Shown here piece after piece: positions 18,255 through 26,895 of a stretch of 57,786 nucleotides of DNA (position 1 is the stretch's first letter; every line of letters begins with the position of its first letter). The DNA comes from Prolixibacteraceae bacterium (GTDB lineage Bacteria > Bacteroidota > Bacteroidia > Bacteroidales > Prolixibacteraceae): NCBI GenBank assembly GCA_019459525.1, contig JAIBEY010000018.1:1-57786 (forward strand). Reading direction: 5' to 3'. The notes under the pieces were generated by a model, which was given only the letters and a program-made list of their open reading frames with translations, ran no database searches and had not been told where the DNA came from. A program made the position numbers and the translations under genes.

Positions 18255-20375
18255 ATGCCGGACATGCAAAAGCTCCTCTTGTTAATGATGTTTATTTTTT
18301 GCGGTCTTATCAGTAAGGAAAGTCTCGCGCAAATAAATACGATGGGCGATACCCTTGCCATACAAAACATGCTTGGTGATTTAAAACAACTGATAGACAG
18401 AAATCTGGACAGTACACTTGTTTTAAGTAAAGAAATCGAACAAAGGGCTGCTAAAATTAAATACCGAAATGGCATTTGGGAAGCACAAATGTACCGTGGG
18501 AAAACCTTATTTAAGCTTGGGTATCCCGACTCCTCCAAAGTATTGCTCGAAAAAGTTTTAAAAGAAACGCAAGAACAAAAGTGTCGTTTAGAAGAAATAA
18601 AAGTGCATTTGGCTCTTGCTGAAATATTGCAGGATGATTACAATTTTACTTTAGCAGTTGAGAATTTACTTCAGGCAGAAAAAATTATAAAAGATAGTGA
18701 TCCTTTTGACCTTAGATTTGAAATTCTAAATTCGCTGGCAACTACTCACCGCAAAATGAAAGATTACACCGGTGCATTAAAATACTTCGATGTGCTGGAA
18801 AACAGTTATTTTAACCAAATGGATGCTTTACATCGGTACGCACTTTTCCAAAACAAAGGGAATGTTTATGCCGCTATGAAAAAGTATGATAAAACAGAAG
18901 AATTTTTCAATAAGGCGTATAATGAGATTACAAAAACCAACTCCCCGTCTAATCAGGCTGCAATTACTTACAATTTAGGAGCTCTTTTCTACAGTCAAAA
19001 ACGGTATAATGAAGCGCAGGAATATATTACAAAATCATTGGAAACATACCTGAAAATTGGTGCCCGGATAAAAATAGAGCGTTGTTACCGGGTTTTGGGA
19101 GCCATTTATTATGATCGGAAAGAATATTATAAGGCCAAAGAATATTATAATCTGGCCATGAAGATTGCGCAGGAAATTAAAAGCCCGAGCGCAATCATGG
19201 GGAATTATAATAATCTGTACCTCACTTATTGGAATCTGGGGTATTACAGGGGCAATATCGAAGATTTGACTACCGCACTAAGCTATTACCAGAAATACAA
19301 TTTAATAAAGGACAGCCTGTACAAAATTGAAACTACAGCAAAAGTCTTAGAGCTTGAAAAACAATACGAAACCGAAAAGAAGAACACTCAGATTACTCTG
19401 CTGGAAAAGGAAAACCAACACAAGGAAGATCAAATACTGATTCAACATGCCCAGCACAATTATTTGATACTAACTATTATACTTGTCAGTATTACCCTGG
19501 GCGTTTTCATATATTTCTTTTACTACTACAAAAAAGTCAATAAACTTTTACATATTCAAAGCAAAAGCATACTCGATCAAAAAAATCAGTTGTATGAACA
19601 GAATATAAAACTTCAGAAATCGCTGAATACACAAAACAAGCTGTTCAGTATCATTGCCCACGATCTCCGAAGTCCATTAGCTTCCATTTTCAATATTTCG
19701 AGCTTAATCGGTTTTTACATTCAGGATAAAGAATATGATTCACTTGAAGAGGCTGTTAAAATGATGGATCAGAAAACCGATCAAATCCTGGATTTGACCG
19801 ATAACCTGCTAAGTTGGGCTAAGAGCCAAACAGAAAACTTACAACCCTTATTTGAATCGTTGAGCTTAAGTGGTATATTTTCAGAATGTATTGAACTTTA
19901 TGGTCCCATTGCTGCGGAAAAACACATTTCGATTGATTGTTTGGAACAAAAAGATCTTGTGGTATGGGCTGACCGGAATATGGTGAAGACCATTTGCAGG
20001 AATTTAGTAAACAATGCCATTAAGTTTACGCATGAAAGTGGGAAAATTATAGTTTGGTATGAGGCTAATGGCCCATTTGCTCAAATTTGCATAAAGGATT
20101 CGGGGATAGGGATTGAACAGGTCAAACTTGATTCGTTGTTCGAAATCAATTCTGAAAAGACGACTCCTGATACTGCAGGCCAAATGAGTACCGGATTAGG
20201 ACTTTCTGTTTGTAAAGAATTTGTCGATGCGATGAGGGGAAAGATTTGGGTTGAGAGCGAAACAGGTATCGGGAGCCAATTTACCATCGAACTCTTATTG
20301 TACGATCCTCAAATCCATCAGTCAAGGCATAAACATACACAAAAGTCGGTCATAGCTTCCCCTATTTCAAACTGA
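18255..20375 (+). CDS. TPR-containing sensor histidine kinase
   Basis: A 706-aa kinase. An N-terminal signal peptide (cleaved near SLAQ, ~25) precedes about 330 residues of tetratricopeptide repeats (for example AAITYNLGALFYSQKRYNEA), predicted to lie in the periplasm. A single membrane helix (about 400-420) and a coiled coil follow. Then comes HisKA (FSIIAHDLRSPLASI) and HATPase (NLVNNAIKF, DSGIGI, GLGLSVC). This TPR-TM-kinase layout is common in Bacteroidota. A second ATG at codon 4 is also a possible start. TPRs may bind a peptide or protein ligand, and a GG-leader peptide gene lies immediately upstream. Confidence 0.88.
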   Translation: MPDMQKLLLLMMFIFCGLISKESLAQINTMGDTLAIQNMLGDLKQLIDRNLDSTLVLSKEIEQRAAKIKYRNGIWEAQMYRGKTLFKLGYPDSSKVLLEKVLKETQEQKCRLEEIKVHLALAEILQDDYNFTLAVENLLQAEKIIKDSDPFDLRFEILNSLATTHRKMKDYTGALKYFDVLENSYFNQMDALHRYALFQNKGNVYAAMKKYDKTEEFFNKAYNEITKTNSPSNQAAITYNLGALFYSQKRYNEAQEYITKSLETYLKIGARIKIERCYRVLGAIYYDRKEYYKAKEYYNLAMKIAQEIKSPSAIMGNYNNLYLTYWNLGYYRGNIEDLTTALSYYQKYNLIKDSLYKIETTAKVLELEKQYETEKKNTQITLLEKENQHKEDQILIQHAQHNYLILTIILVSITLGVFIYFFYYYKKVNKLLHIQSKSILDQKNQLYEQNIKLQKSLNTQNKLFSIIAHDLRSPLASIFNISSLIGFYIQDKEYDSLEEAVKMMDQKTDQILDLTDNLLSWAKSQTENLQPLFESLSLSGIFSECIELYGPIAAEKHISIDCLEQKDLVVWADRNMVKTICRNLVNNAIKFTHESGKIIVWYEANGPFAQICIKDSGIGIEQVKLDSLFEINSEKTTPDTAGQMSTGLGLSVCKEFVDAMRGKIWVESETGIGSQFTIELLLYDPQIHQSRHKHTQKSVIASPISN

Positions 20376-20383
20376 TAAAACAG

Positions 20384-20429
20384 AAGTCACAAAATCAACA
20401 ATTGTGACTTTTAATTGGGTTTGAAACCC
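20384..20429. terminator. Double hairpin after the TPR kinase, copy A of a repeated module
   Basis: A 9-bp stem (AAGTCACAA / TTGTGACTT) is followed by TTTT and then by a second small palindrome GGGTTTGAAACCC. The same two-hairpin order with related sequence occurs at 36451-36504. It acts at least as a terminator for the kinase gene on + and perhaps nirD on -. Confidence 0.65.
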
Positions 20430-20472
20430 TATTGTGCCAGGGTACCTCCCGAATCCTTCAATTGGAGTCTTG

Positions 20473-20808
20473 CTATTCTATTTCGATATAGACAAACCCA
20501 TCCTCAATTTTTACCGGATAAGTTTTCAGCTCGTAATCTTCGTCCGTGAGGCAGGTTCCGTCTTCGAGCGAAAATGATTTTTTATGAAACGGGCAGGCCA
20601 CTTTCGGGGTCCCGTTCGAATCTCCGGTCAACCCACGCGAAATGGCCATCTCACCTTTGTGTGGACATTGATTTTGAGTGGCATACCATCTATTTTCTTC
20701 GGCAAAGTTGAATACTGCAATTTGTTCCCCGTTCACCAGAACACATGCTCCGGCATTTGCCGGAAATTTATCGACTGATGCTGTTTTAACCCATTCTTTT
20801 GTTTCCAT
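20473..20808 (-). CDS. nirD: Nitrite reductase small subunit NirD (Rieske)
   Basis: A Rieske-type protein of about 111 aa, the small subunit of assimilatory NADH nitrite reductase. The [2Fe-2S] ligands are in CPHKGE and CPFHKKSF. The ATG giving METKEW was chosen; an upstream ATG at 20844 adds 12 residues. It lies 271 bp downstream of nirB on the same strand and completes the NirBD enzyme that reduces nitrite to ammonium in the cytoplasm. Confidence 0.9.
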   Translation of the reverse strand: METKEWVKTASVDKFPANAGACVLVNGEQIAVFNFAEENRWYATQNQCPHKGEMAISRGLTGDSNGTPKVACPFHKKSFSLEDGTCLTDEDYELKTYPVKIEDGFVYIEIE

Positions 20809-21015
20809 AGTTTCTGTTTTTTGAATGTCGGTACTCTTACCCAAATTACAAATCTGCTCTTCCTTTTAACATCCGACCTTGTTCGGTGAGCCGAAAAACA
20901 AGTGAAGACGACGTGAAAAAATCTTTTCTGTTTGAGCCGTAGGCGAGTTTAAAAGATTTTAGTCGTCAAGCGCTAGTTTTTCGTGTGAAGCGAACAGAGT
21001 CTTGACTTTTTTTGA

Positions 21016-21047
21016 TTCCTTTTTTGTGTCAAGACAAAAAAGGAATT
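21016..21047. repeat. Perfect 13-bp inverted repeat in the nirB-nirD spacer
   Basis: ATTCCTTTTTTGT pairs with ACAAAAAAGGAAT around a 6-nt loop. A small hairpin (AGGGGCAAAGCCCC) follows toward nirB's end. The A/T-rich arms look like a bidirectional terminator or an interspersed palindromic unit; it could reduce read-through from nirB into nirD. Confidence 0.55.
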
Positions 21048-21079
21048 GGGGTCATAGGGGCAAAGCCCCTTCGCATCAT

Positions 21080-23566
21080 TTATTTGGCCGGCATTTTCTG
21101 ATCGCGCAATGCAACGAACTTAATGTTCGAATCAGTCTCTTCTGAATTTACAAAGTGCCGGTACTTTTTTCTTAATTCAGGATTATTCACCACCTCTTTC
21201 CATTCGCACTGGTAAGTTTCAACCAGTTTCTGCAAATCGGCTTCCAGCTTCTCGCCAATCCCCAGCGAGTCGTTTACCACCACATCGCGCAGGTGACCCA
21301 ATCCGCCTTCCATGCTGCCCAGCCATTTGGCGGTCCGGGTAAGCGGTTCTGCTGTTTTAATGTAAAACATGATAAACCGGTCGATGTATTTAATCACTGT
21401 TTCCTTGTCCAAATCAGAAGCCAGCAGGTCGGCATGGCGCGGATTTGCACCTCCGTTGCCGCAAACAAACAGGTTCCAGCCTTTTTCGGTGGCAATCACG
21501 CCAAAATCTTTACTTCGGGCTTCGGCACATTCGCGAACACAGCCTGATACGCCACCTTTGATTTTGTGCGGGGCGCGAATTCCCTTGTACCGTTCTTCAA
21601 TTTCAACGGCAAACGAAACCGAATCATCCATCCCAAACCGGCACCAGGTTGAACCTACGCAACTTTTTACCGTTCGCAAGGCTTTTCCGTATGCATGCCC
21701 GCTTTCAAATCCGGCATCAATCAGTTCTTCCCAAATATCCGGAAGCAGATCGACCCGCGCGCCAAACATGTCGATGCGCTGACCTCCTGTGATTTTGGTG
21801 TACAAATCGTATTTACGGGCCACTTCGCCGATCACAATGAGTTTTTCAGGAGTAATTTCGCCGGCAGGCATACGCGGAACTACGGAATAAAGTCCCCGTT
21901 GCTGAATGTTGGCCAGAAACCTATCGTTGGTATCCTGAATGGTGTCGTGTTTGGCTACCACCTCGTTCCAGATGCTGGCCAGCAAGGATGCGGTCACCGG
22001 TTTACAGACTTCACACCCATAACCGGTTCCGTATTTTTTTAGTAATTCCGGGTACGTTTTTATTTCGTCCACTTTAATCAGATCGAACAATTCCTGTCGG
22101 GTATAACTGAAGTGTTCGCATATCACTTTCCTGACTTCTTTTCCACGTGATTTCATCGAAAAAGTCAGCAAATCATCGAGCATGGGCACGCAGCCGCCAC
22201 ATCCGGTTCCGGATTTGGTACACTTTTTAATCAGTGGAACCGATTCGGCGCCATCTATCTCAACGGCATTAAGAATGGTCTTTTTGCTGATGTTTTCGCA
22301 TGAGCAGATCACCGCTTCGTCGGGTAGATCTGAAACACTGATTCCGGCGCCACCTCCGCCGCGAGAACCCAGAATCAGGTCTTCCGGATTTTCAGGAAGT
22401 TTAATTTTGTTGTTTACGATTTGTTTCAGGAGGTTATATTCTTCGGCATCGCCCACCAGAATCCCACCGAGCAGATATTTTCCGTCCAGCGAAACGTTCA
22501 ACCGTTTGTAAACTCCCCTGCTTTTATTTTCGTAAACGATGGTCCGACCATGATGGGGTTCTGATAACGCATGGCCGAAACTAGCCACATCGGTGCCAAT
22601 TAATTTGAGTTTTGATGAAAGGTCAAACCCTAAAAATTCTCTCTGTCCATTTCTCAAATTAGCGATCAACACTTCGGCCATTTCGTAGCATGGCGCCACC
22701 AGACCCCAAACCATTCCATGGACAACCACACATTCGCCAATCGCAAAAATCGACTCATCGGCAGTTCCCATTTTGCTGTTTACCACAATTCCACCGCGTG
22801 GGTGAACTTCCAGATCACACGATCTGGCTAACTCGTCGCGTGGTTTAATCCCTGCGGAAATAACCAGCAAATCAGTTTCCAAAACCGAACCATCGGTAAA
22901 TTGCATTCCTGTAATCTTACCATTTCCTAATATTTTCTCGGTGCTTTTGTTCAGCAATACTTCCAGATCGAACGATTCGAGTTTGTGCCTGAGCATGGAT
23001 GCGCCCAGTTCGTCGAGTTGACGTGGCATCAGCCGTGGTGCAAATTCAATGATACTCGTTTTCAATCCATCGTCCATTACGGCTTTAGCAGCTTCCAAAC
23101 CAAGCAATCCACCGCCAATTACGGCCGCTTTTGTTGCCTTTGGAATGTATTTTTTAATGGCCAGAATATCGTCAAACGTGCGGTAAACAAAAATGCCTTT
23201 TTTGTCAACACCCTGAATTGGTGGAACGAAGGCGGATGATCCGGTCGCCAAAACTAAAATGTCATACGAATAGGAGTGTCCATGTTCCGAGATAACTTTC
23301 TTTTCGTTTCTGTTGATTGCCGCAATCCGGTCGCCCGATTTGAGTGTGATCTGGTTGTCGGCGTACCAGTTGGCCGGGGCAAGCAAAAGTTCGTCGGCCG
23401 TAGTGCCGGTATAAAATGAAGTTAAATGAACACGATCGTAGGCCGGAGTATTTTCTTCGCCAAAAACAAGCAACTCATGATCTGCGCTCATTCCTGATTC
23501 AACAAACTTTTCGCAAAACCGGAATCCTGTCATTCCGTTTCCTATTAGTATAATTTTCTTTTTCAT
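21080..23566 (-). CDS. nirB: NADH-dependent assimilatory nitrite reductase large subunit NirB
   Basis: An 828-aa flavo-siroheme protein of normal length. N-terminal FAD/NAD domain (GNGMTGFRF near 9; second dinucleotide motif GGGLLGLE near 150), then BFD-like [2Fe-2S] domains (CSCENISKK near 420; CTKSGTGCGGC; a second GYGCEVCKP near 515), then the siroheme/4Fe-4S reductase domain with ligands in CVGSTWC and CVREC. It reduces nitrite to ammonium with NirD. A 243-bp divergent promoter region separates it from the DUF4202 gene and contains a perfect palindrome. Confidence 0.95.
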   Translation of the reverse strand: MKKKIILIGNGMTGFRFCEKFVESGMSADHELLVFGEENTPAYDRVHLTSFYTGTTADELLLAPANWYADNQITLKSGDRIAAINRNEKKVISEHGHSYSYDILVLATGSSAFVPPIQGVDKKGIFVYRTFDDILAIKKYIPKATKAAVIGGGLLGLEAAKAVMDDGLKTSIIEFAPRLMPRQLDELGASMLRHKLESFDLEVLLNKSTEKILGNGKITGMQFTDGSVLETDLLVISAGIKPRDELARSCDLEVHPRGGIVVNSKMGTADESIFAIGECVVVHGMVWGLVAPCYEMAEVLIANLRNGQREFLGFDLSSKLKLIGTDVASFGHALSEPHHGRTIVYENKSRGVYKRLNVSLDGKYLLGGILVGDAEEYNLLKQIVNNKIKLPENPEDLILGSRGGGGAGISVSDLPDEAVICSCENISKKTILNAVEIDGAESVPLIKKCTKSGTGCGGCVPMLDDLLTFSMKSRGKEVRKVICEHFSYTRQELFDLIKVDEIKTYPELLKKYGTGYGCEVCKPVTASLLASIWNEVVAKHDTIQDTNDRFLANIQQRGLYSVVPRMPAGEITPEKLIVIGEVARKYDLYTKITGGQRIDMFGARVDLLPDIWEELIDAGFESGHAYGKALRTVKSCVGSTWCRFGMDDSVSFAVEIEERYKGIRAPHKIKGGVSGCVRECAEARSKDFGVIATEKGWNLFVCGNGGANPRHADLLASDLDKETVIKYIDRFIMFYIKTAEPLTRTAKWLGSMEGGLGHLRDVVVNDSLGIGEKLEADLQKLVETYQCEWKEVVNNPELRKKYRHFVNSEETDSNIKFVALRDQKMPAK

Positions 23567-23658
23567 CTTGAGAGTAGTTTTGTTGTTATTTCGAAATACC
23601 CCTTTATTTTTGAATGCAGTTCTTGAAATTTGTTATATTTCAGAATTGTGCCCCCTGT

Positions 23659-23674
23659 TTATCTCAGGAGATAA
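23659..23674. promoter_or_regulatory. Palindrome TTATCTC-AG-GAGATAA, candidate nitrogen-control operator
   Basis: A perfect 7-bp inverted repeat with a 2-bp centre lies midway between the divergent nirB and DUF4202 genes. Position and symmetry fit a dimeric regulator site. It does not match the FNR/CRP box (TTGAT-N4-ATCAA). Confidence 0.45.
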
Positions 23675-23809
23675 GTATATTTATATCTTTATTTCAAAAG
23701 AATAAAAAATATTGCAAATAGTTTGTGTGTTATCTATTTATTAACGAAAAGAAAACAATTACTTGATTGTGTTGTCTTATTGGTAGAATATAATTGAATA
23801 TTTATAAAA

Positions 23810-24400
23810 ATGGATATTTTAAATAGTTTGGATAATACTCTTTTACAACTTACAGTTGCACACCAAAAAGATCCGAATCGGGAAACGTGGAATAACGAAG
23901 TTTTTCCGGCTGAATGGCTTTACATCAGGCGAATAACAGAACGGTTAAAGAGTTTCTCTCCGGAAGCTTCAACTGAGTTAATCATCGCGGCCAACTGCCA
24001 ACATCTTTGCCGATGGGAAATAGAACGAACGAGTTTTCCGGAAGGTCGTATTGGATATTACCAGTGGCGTAATTACCTGTCTGATTATCAGTTTCAGAAA
24101 GCAAGAGAAATTATACTTGGGGCAGGATTCGGAGCTGAATTTGCCGATCGGGTAAAATTGATTGTTAAAAAGGAAAATATCTTTACCAATCCGGAAGCGC
24201 AAACGCTGGAAGATGTGGTTTGCCTGGTTTTTATGGAGTTTTATCTGGACGATTTTATCCGTGCAAAAAGCGAATTGAACATGGCAACCGTCATTTTAAA
24301 GACCTGGAATAAAATGTCGGAAAAAGGACATCAGGAAGCTATGAAGATTCAATTTTCTGATGAAACATTGCTGGTGGTTAAAAGGGCACTTGGACTTTAA
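23810..24400 (+). CDS. DUF4202 family protein
   Basis: A 196-aa cytoplasmic helical protein. The segment AANCQHLCRWEIERTSFPEGRIGYYQWR has the pattern I associate with DUF4202, a family often found beside assimilatory nitrite or sulfite reductase genes. The conserved His and Asp residues could form an HD-like metal site. It is the only + strand gene inside the nitrate cluster, divergent from nirB and ending 4 bp into the converging moeB gene. Its role in nitrogen assimilation is inferred from position. Confidence 0.7.
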   Translation: MDILNSLDNTLLQLTVAHQKDPNRETWNNEVFPAEWLYIRRITERLKSFSPEASTELIIAANCQHLCRWEIERTSFPEGRIGYYQWRNYLSDYQFQKAREIILGAGFGAEFADRVKLIVKKENIFTNPEAQTLEDVVCLVFMEFYLDDFIRAKSELNMATVILKTWNKMSEKGHQEAMKIQFSDETLLVVKRALGL

Positions 24401-25113
24401 AACCGGAACACATTAAACCGGTTTTCGAGTAATGAAAAAACCAACAGTTTTCCGGATAAAACTTCGCCATGCCCAACAATGATTTTCAGTACTTCGCTGG
24501 CCTGTAAAGTTCCGGCAACTCCAGGCAAAACGCCTAATAATCCAATTTCAGTTTCAAGAAACAATCCATCCGGAGGAAGTTCAGGAAACAAATCGGACAA
24601 ACACGGACCGCCCTGATAATTGAAAACGGTGACTTGCGCTTCGTAATTTAGTACCGAGGCAAAAACCAACGGAATGGCATGATGCCGGGTTTTTTCGCCA
24701 AGAAGTGCGCGTGTTTTGTAATTGTCGGTGCAGTCAACCACCACATCTGCAGCCTGAATTAATTCATCTGCATTTTCAGAAGTAATCCTGAAATCCAAAC
24801 ATACCACTTCGGTTTCAGGATAAATGGCGTTGATGCGCAATTGTGCCAAATGCACTTTCTTTTTTCCCAGATCGTTTGTCCCGTAAAGTATCTGGCGTTG
24901 AAGGTTTCCCAGACTGACCACATCGTCGTCAACAATAGTGATATGACCAATTCCGGCAGCTGCCAGATAGGTGAGTAACGGGCTTCCTAAACCACCGGCT
25001 CCAATCACTAGAATCCGGGCATTTTTCAGGCGTTCCTGACCTTCAGCTCCAACTTCTGGTAAAGAAATGTGGCGGGCAAAACGGATTTTATCGGATTCGG
25101 TTAGTTTTTTCAT
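24397..25113 (-). CDS. moeB: MoeB/ThiF-type adenylyltransferase for MoaD
   Basis: An E1-like enzyme of about 238 aa that adenylates the C-terminal Gly of MoaD during molybdopterin synthesis. The ATP-binding GAGGLGSPLLTYLAAAG and the VVDCTDN motif are present. The start at 25113 overlaps the MoaE stop as ATGA. Unlike E. coli MoeB, the zinc CxxC pairs are missing: only one Cys is in GGPCLSDLFPE and the C-terminus ends without CxxC. It has no rhodanese domain. Another ThiF-type role is possible, but the moa neighbours favour MoeB. Confidence 0.85.
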   Translation of the reverse strand: MKKLTESDKIRFARHISLPEVGAEGQERLKNARILVIGAGGLGSPLLTYLAAAGIGHITIVDDDVVSLGNLQRQILYGTNDLGKKKVHLAQLRINAIYPETEVVCLDFRITSENADELIQAADVVVDCTDNYKTRALLGEKTRHHAIPLVFASVLNYEAQVTVFNYQGGPCLSDLFPELPPDGLFLETEIGLLGVLPGVAGTLQASEVLKIIVGHGEVLSGKLLVFSLLENRFNVFRF

Positions 25114-25535
25114 TGGTGATGACATTCGCAGTTTTCGCCCCATTCGCTGGTTCCATCGGTAAAAAATTCATGCTTCCAGATAGGCACCTCATGTTTTACC
25201 CGGTCGATGATGTATTTGTTTGCCTCGTATGCAGATGCCCGGTGAGCCGACGCGGTAATGACCACCACGGCACATCCCATCACTTCAACAGTTCCGATCC
25301 GGTGCACACAGATGGCCTTGTTTAAATTCCATTTGTCAATAGCTTCGTTCAAAATTGAAGCGATCATCGATTCGGCCATGGGGACATAGGCTTCGTATTC
25401 CAAACGGTCAACCGACTTTCCCTGGTTCGAACCCCGAACTTCTCCGCTGAATAGAACAACTGCACCCGAATTCGGATCCCTGAAATCGGCAAATAGGGTA
25501 GAGTAGTCTAGCGGTTTATCTGTAATGGATTTCAT
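25110..25535 (-). CDS. moaE: Molybdopterin synthase catalytic subunit MoaE
   Basis: A 141-aa protein with typical MoaE segments: FSGEVRGSNQGKSVDRLEYEAY near 30, HRIGTVEVMG near 80, SAHRASAYEA near 98, and a lysine-containing VPIWKHE near 120. It converts cyclic pyranopterin phosphate to molybdopterin with thiocarboxylated MoaD. It is translationally coupled to moeB by a 4-nt overlap. Confidence 0.95.
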   Translation of the reverse strand: MKSITDKPLDYSTLFADFRDPNSGAVVLFSGEVRGSNQGKSVDRLEYEAYVPMAESMIASILNEAIDKWNLNKAICVHRIGTVEVMGCAVVVITASAHRASAYEANKYIIDRVKHEVPIWKHEFFTDGTSEWGENCECHHQ

Positions 25536-25553
25536 GTGTTAATAATTTGTTTT

Positions 25554-25618
25554 ACCACATAGACACATAGGTCACATAGCTTTTTATAATTTCTATGTGT
25601 TCTATATGCCTATGTGGT
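25554..25618. repeat. Inverted repeat ACCACATAG...CTATGTGGT between moaD and moaE
   Basis: Perfect 9-bp arms, with further CACATAG/CTATGTG pairs inside, fill most of the 93-bp gap between moaE and moaD. The repeated CACATAG units look like an interspersed palindromic repeat rather than a gene-specific control site. Confidence 0.5.
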
Positions 25619-25628
25619 TTCATTCTAT

Positions 25629-25883
25629 TTAACCACCACTTGATGGCGGGATCAGGAATACAACCACATTTTCTGTCAATACAAAATCTTGCGGAACGAA
25701 TTGTTCGCCAATGGCAATGCGGCATTTGCTGAGCATGATTTCAGCTTCCGGATTTTTAGCCAGCATCTTTTCTAGAATTTCGCCGCATGTTGCCGGAATT
25801 GTGCATTTTACTTGTTCGGTAGCTGCAAAATATTTTCGCAAACCGGCAAAGCAGCCGACTGTTATTTCTACTTCTTTATTCAT
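25629..25883 (-). CDS. moaD: Molybdopterin synthase sulfur carrier MoaD
   Basis: An 84-aa ubiquitin-fold protein ending in the required Gly-Gly (PPSSGG). The C-terminal Gly is adenylated by MoeB and carries the thiocarboxylate used by MoaE. It begins 1 bp after the moaA stop region, so it is cotranscribed with moaA. Confidence 0.92.
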   Translation of the reverse strand: MNKEVEITVGCFAGLRKYFAATEQVKCTIPATCGEILEKMLAKNPEAEIMLSKCRIAIGEQFVPQDFVLTENVVVFLIPPSSGG

Positions 25884-25884
25884 T

Positions 25885-26874
25885 TTATCCTCCTATGTTT
25901 CTCATAGATAATATACTTCCCTGAAATTTTAACTTCTGTTTCATGGCCAGAAGTTCTTCGAGCTTTCCGATTAGCTGAGGCCAATCGTTTATGAATTCTG
26001 TCAGCCGTATTCCGTTGGCATTGCTCAGGCAACCGTAAAAATATCCCCGGCTGTCCATGCGTAGCCGGTTGCAATCGTGGCAAAACGGAGTCGATTCGTT
26101 GGCAATAATTCCAAATTTTGCCCCAGTGTTGGTTTCCCAGTATCTGGAAGTTGCTCCATTTTTCCGGGGCAATTCCTGAATGTCGTATTTACTCCGAATG
26201 GTGTCCAGTATTTCGCTTTCAGGATAAAAAAGATCTTTCTGTTGATTGAATATCGGGCCCATTTTCATCAGTTCAAGATATCGGATCGGGATGTTGCGTT
26301 CGGCAGAATATTCGAGCAAAGGAATAATTTGCGAATCGTTTTGGTTCCGGAGAACAACGGCATTTAGCTTGATTTCAATTCCACTTTTTACGGCTTCATT
26401 GATGCCTTCAAAAACCCGCTCTGTATGGTTATTCCGCGACATTCGGGCAAAAATTACCGGATCAATGGCATCCACCGAAATATTAATTGCCTGCAATCCG
26501 GCGGCGATTAAATCGTTCACTTTTCCTTTCAGGTAAAAGGCGTTGGTGGTCATGCGGATATCATCGATTCCCAATGCTTTGATTTGCCGGATGAGTGGAA
26601 TTAATTCGCCGTACAACAGTGGTTCGCCTCCTGTCAAACGGATGCTTTTCAGGCTCAGGATAGCATGCATGGCAGAAATTAGCTGCATAAAATCGTCGGT
26701 TCTGAGCTTTTCACTTCCCTTTTCTACCGAAAATTCAGGTGAAAGTGAGCCTATGAACTTTTTACCTCCGATGCCAGTTTCCTCTCCCACGCAATACACA
26801 CATGCAAAATTGCAATCGTTGATCAGGCTTACCCTTAATTTTTCGAACCTCCGCCCATATTGATCTGTAATCAT
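25885..26874 (-). CDS. moaA: GTP 3',8-cyclase MoaA (radical SAM)
   Basis: A 329-aa radical SAM enzyme, the usual MoaA length. The first cluster motif is CNFACVYC (CxxxCxxC), and the second C-terminal cluster is seen in FCHDCNRLRMDS with a further Cys in YGCLSN. RLTGGEPLL is typical. It carries out the first step of molybdenum cofactor synthesis from GTP. The C-terminus ends IGG, consistent with the GG tail family. The partner moaC is not in this window. Confidence 0.95.
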   Translation of the reverse strand: MITDQYGRRFEKLRVSLINDCNFACVYCVGEETGIGGKKFIGSLSPEFSVEKGSEKLRTDDFMQLISAMHAILSLKSIRLTGGEPLLYGELIPLIRQIKALGIDDIRMTTNAFYLKGKVNDLIAAGLQAINISVDAIDPVIFARMSRNNHTERVFEGINEAVKSGIEIKLNAVVLRNQNDSQIIPLLEYSAERNIPIRYLELMKMGPIFNQQKDLFYPESEILDTIRSKYDIQELPRKNGATSRYWETNTGAKFGIIANESTPFCHDCNRLRMDSRGYFYGCLSNANGIRLTEFINDWPQLIGKLEELLAMKQKLKFQGSILSMRNIGG

Positions 26875-26895
26875 CCCGATTTATTCCTCCTTTTA

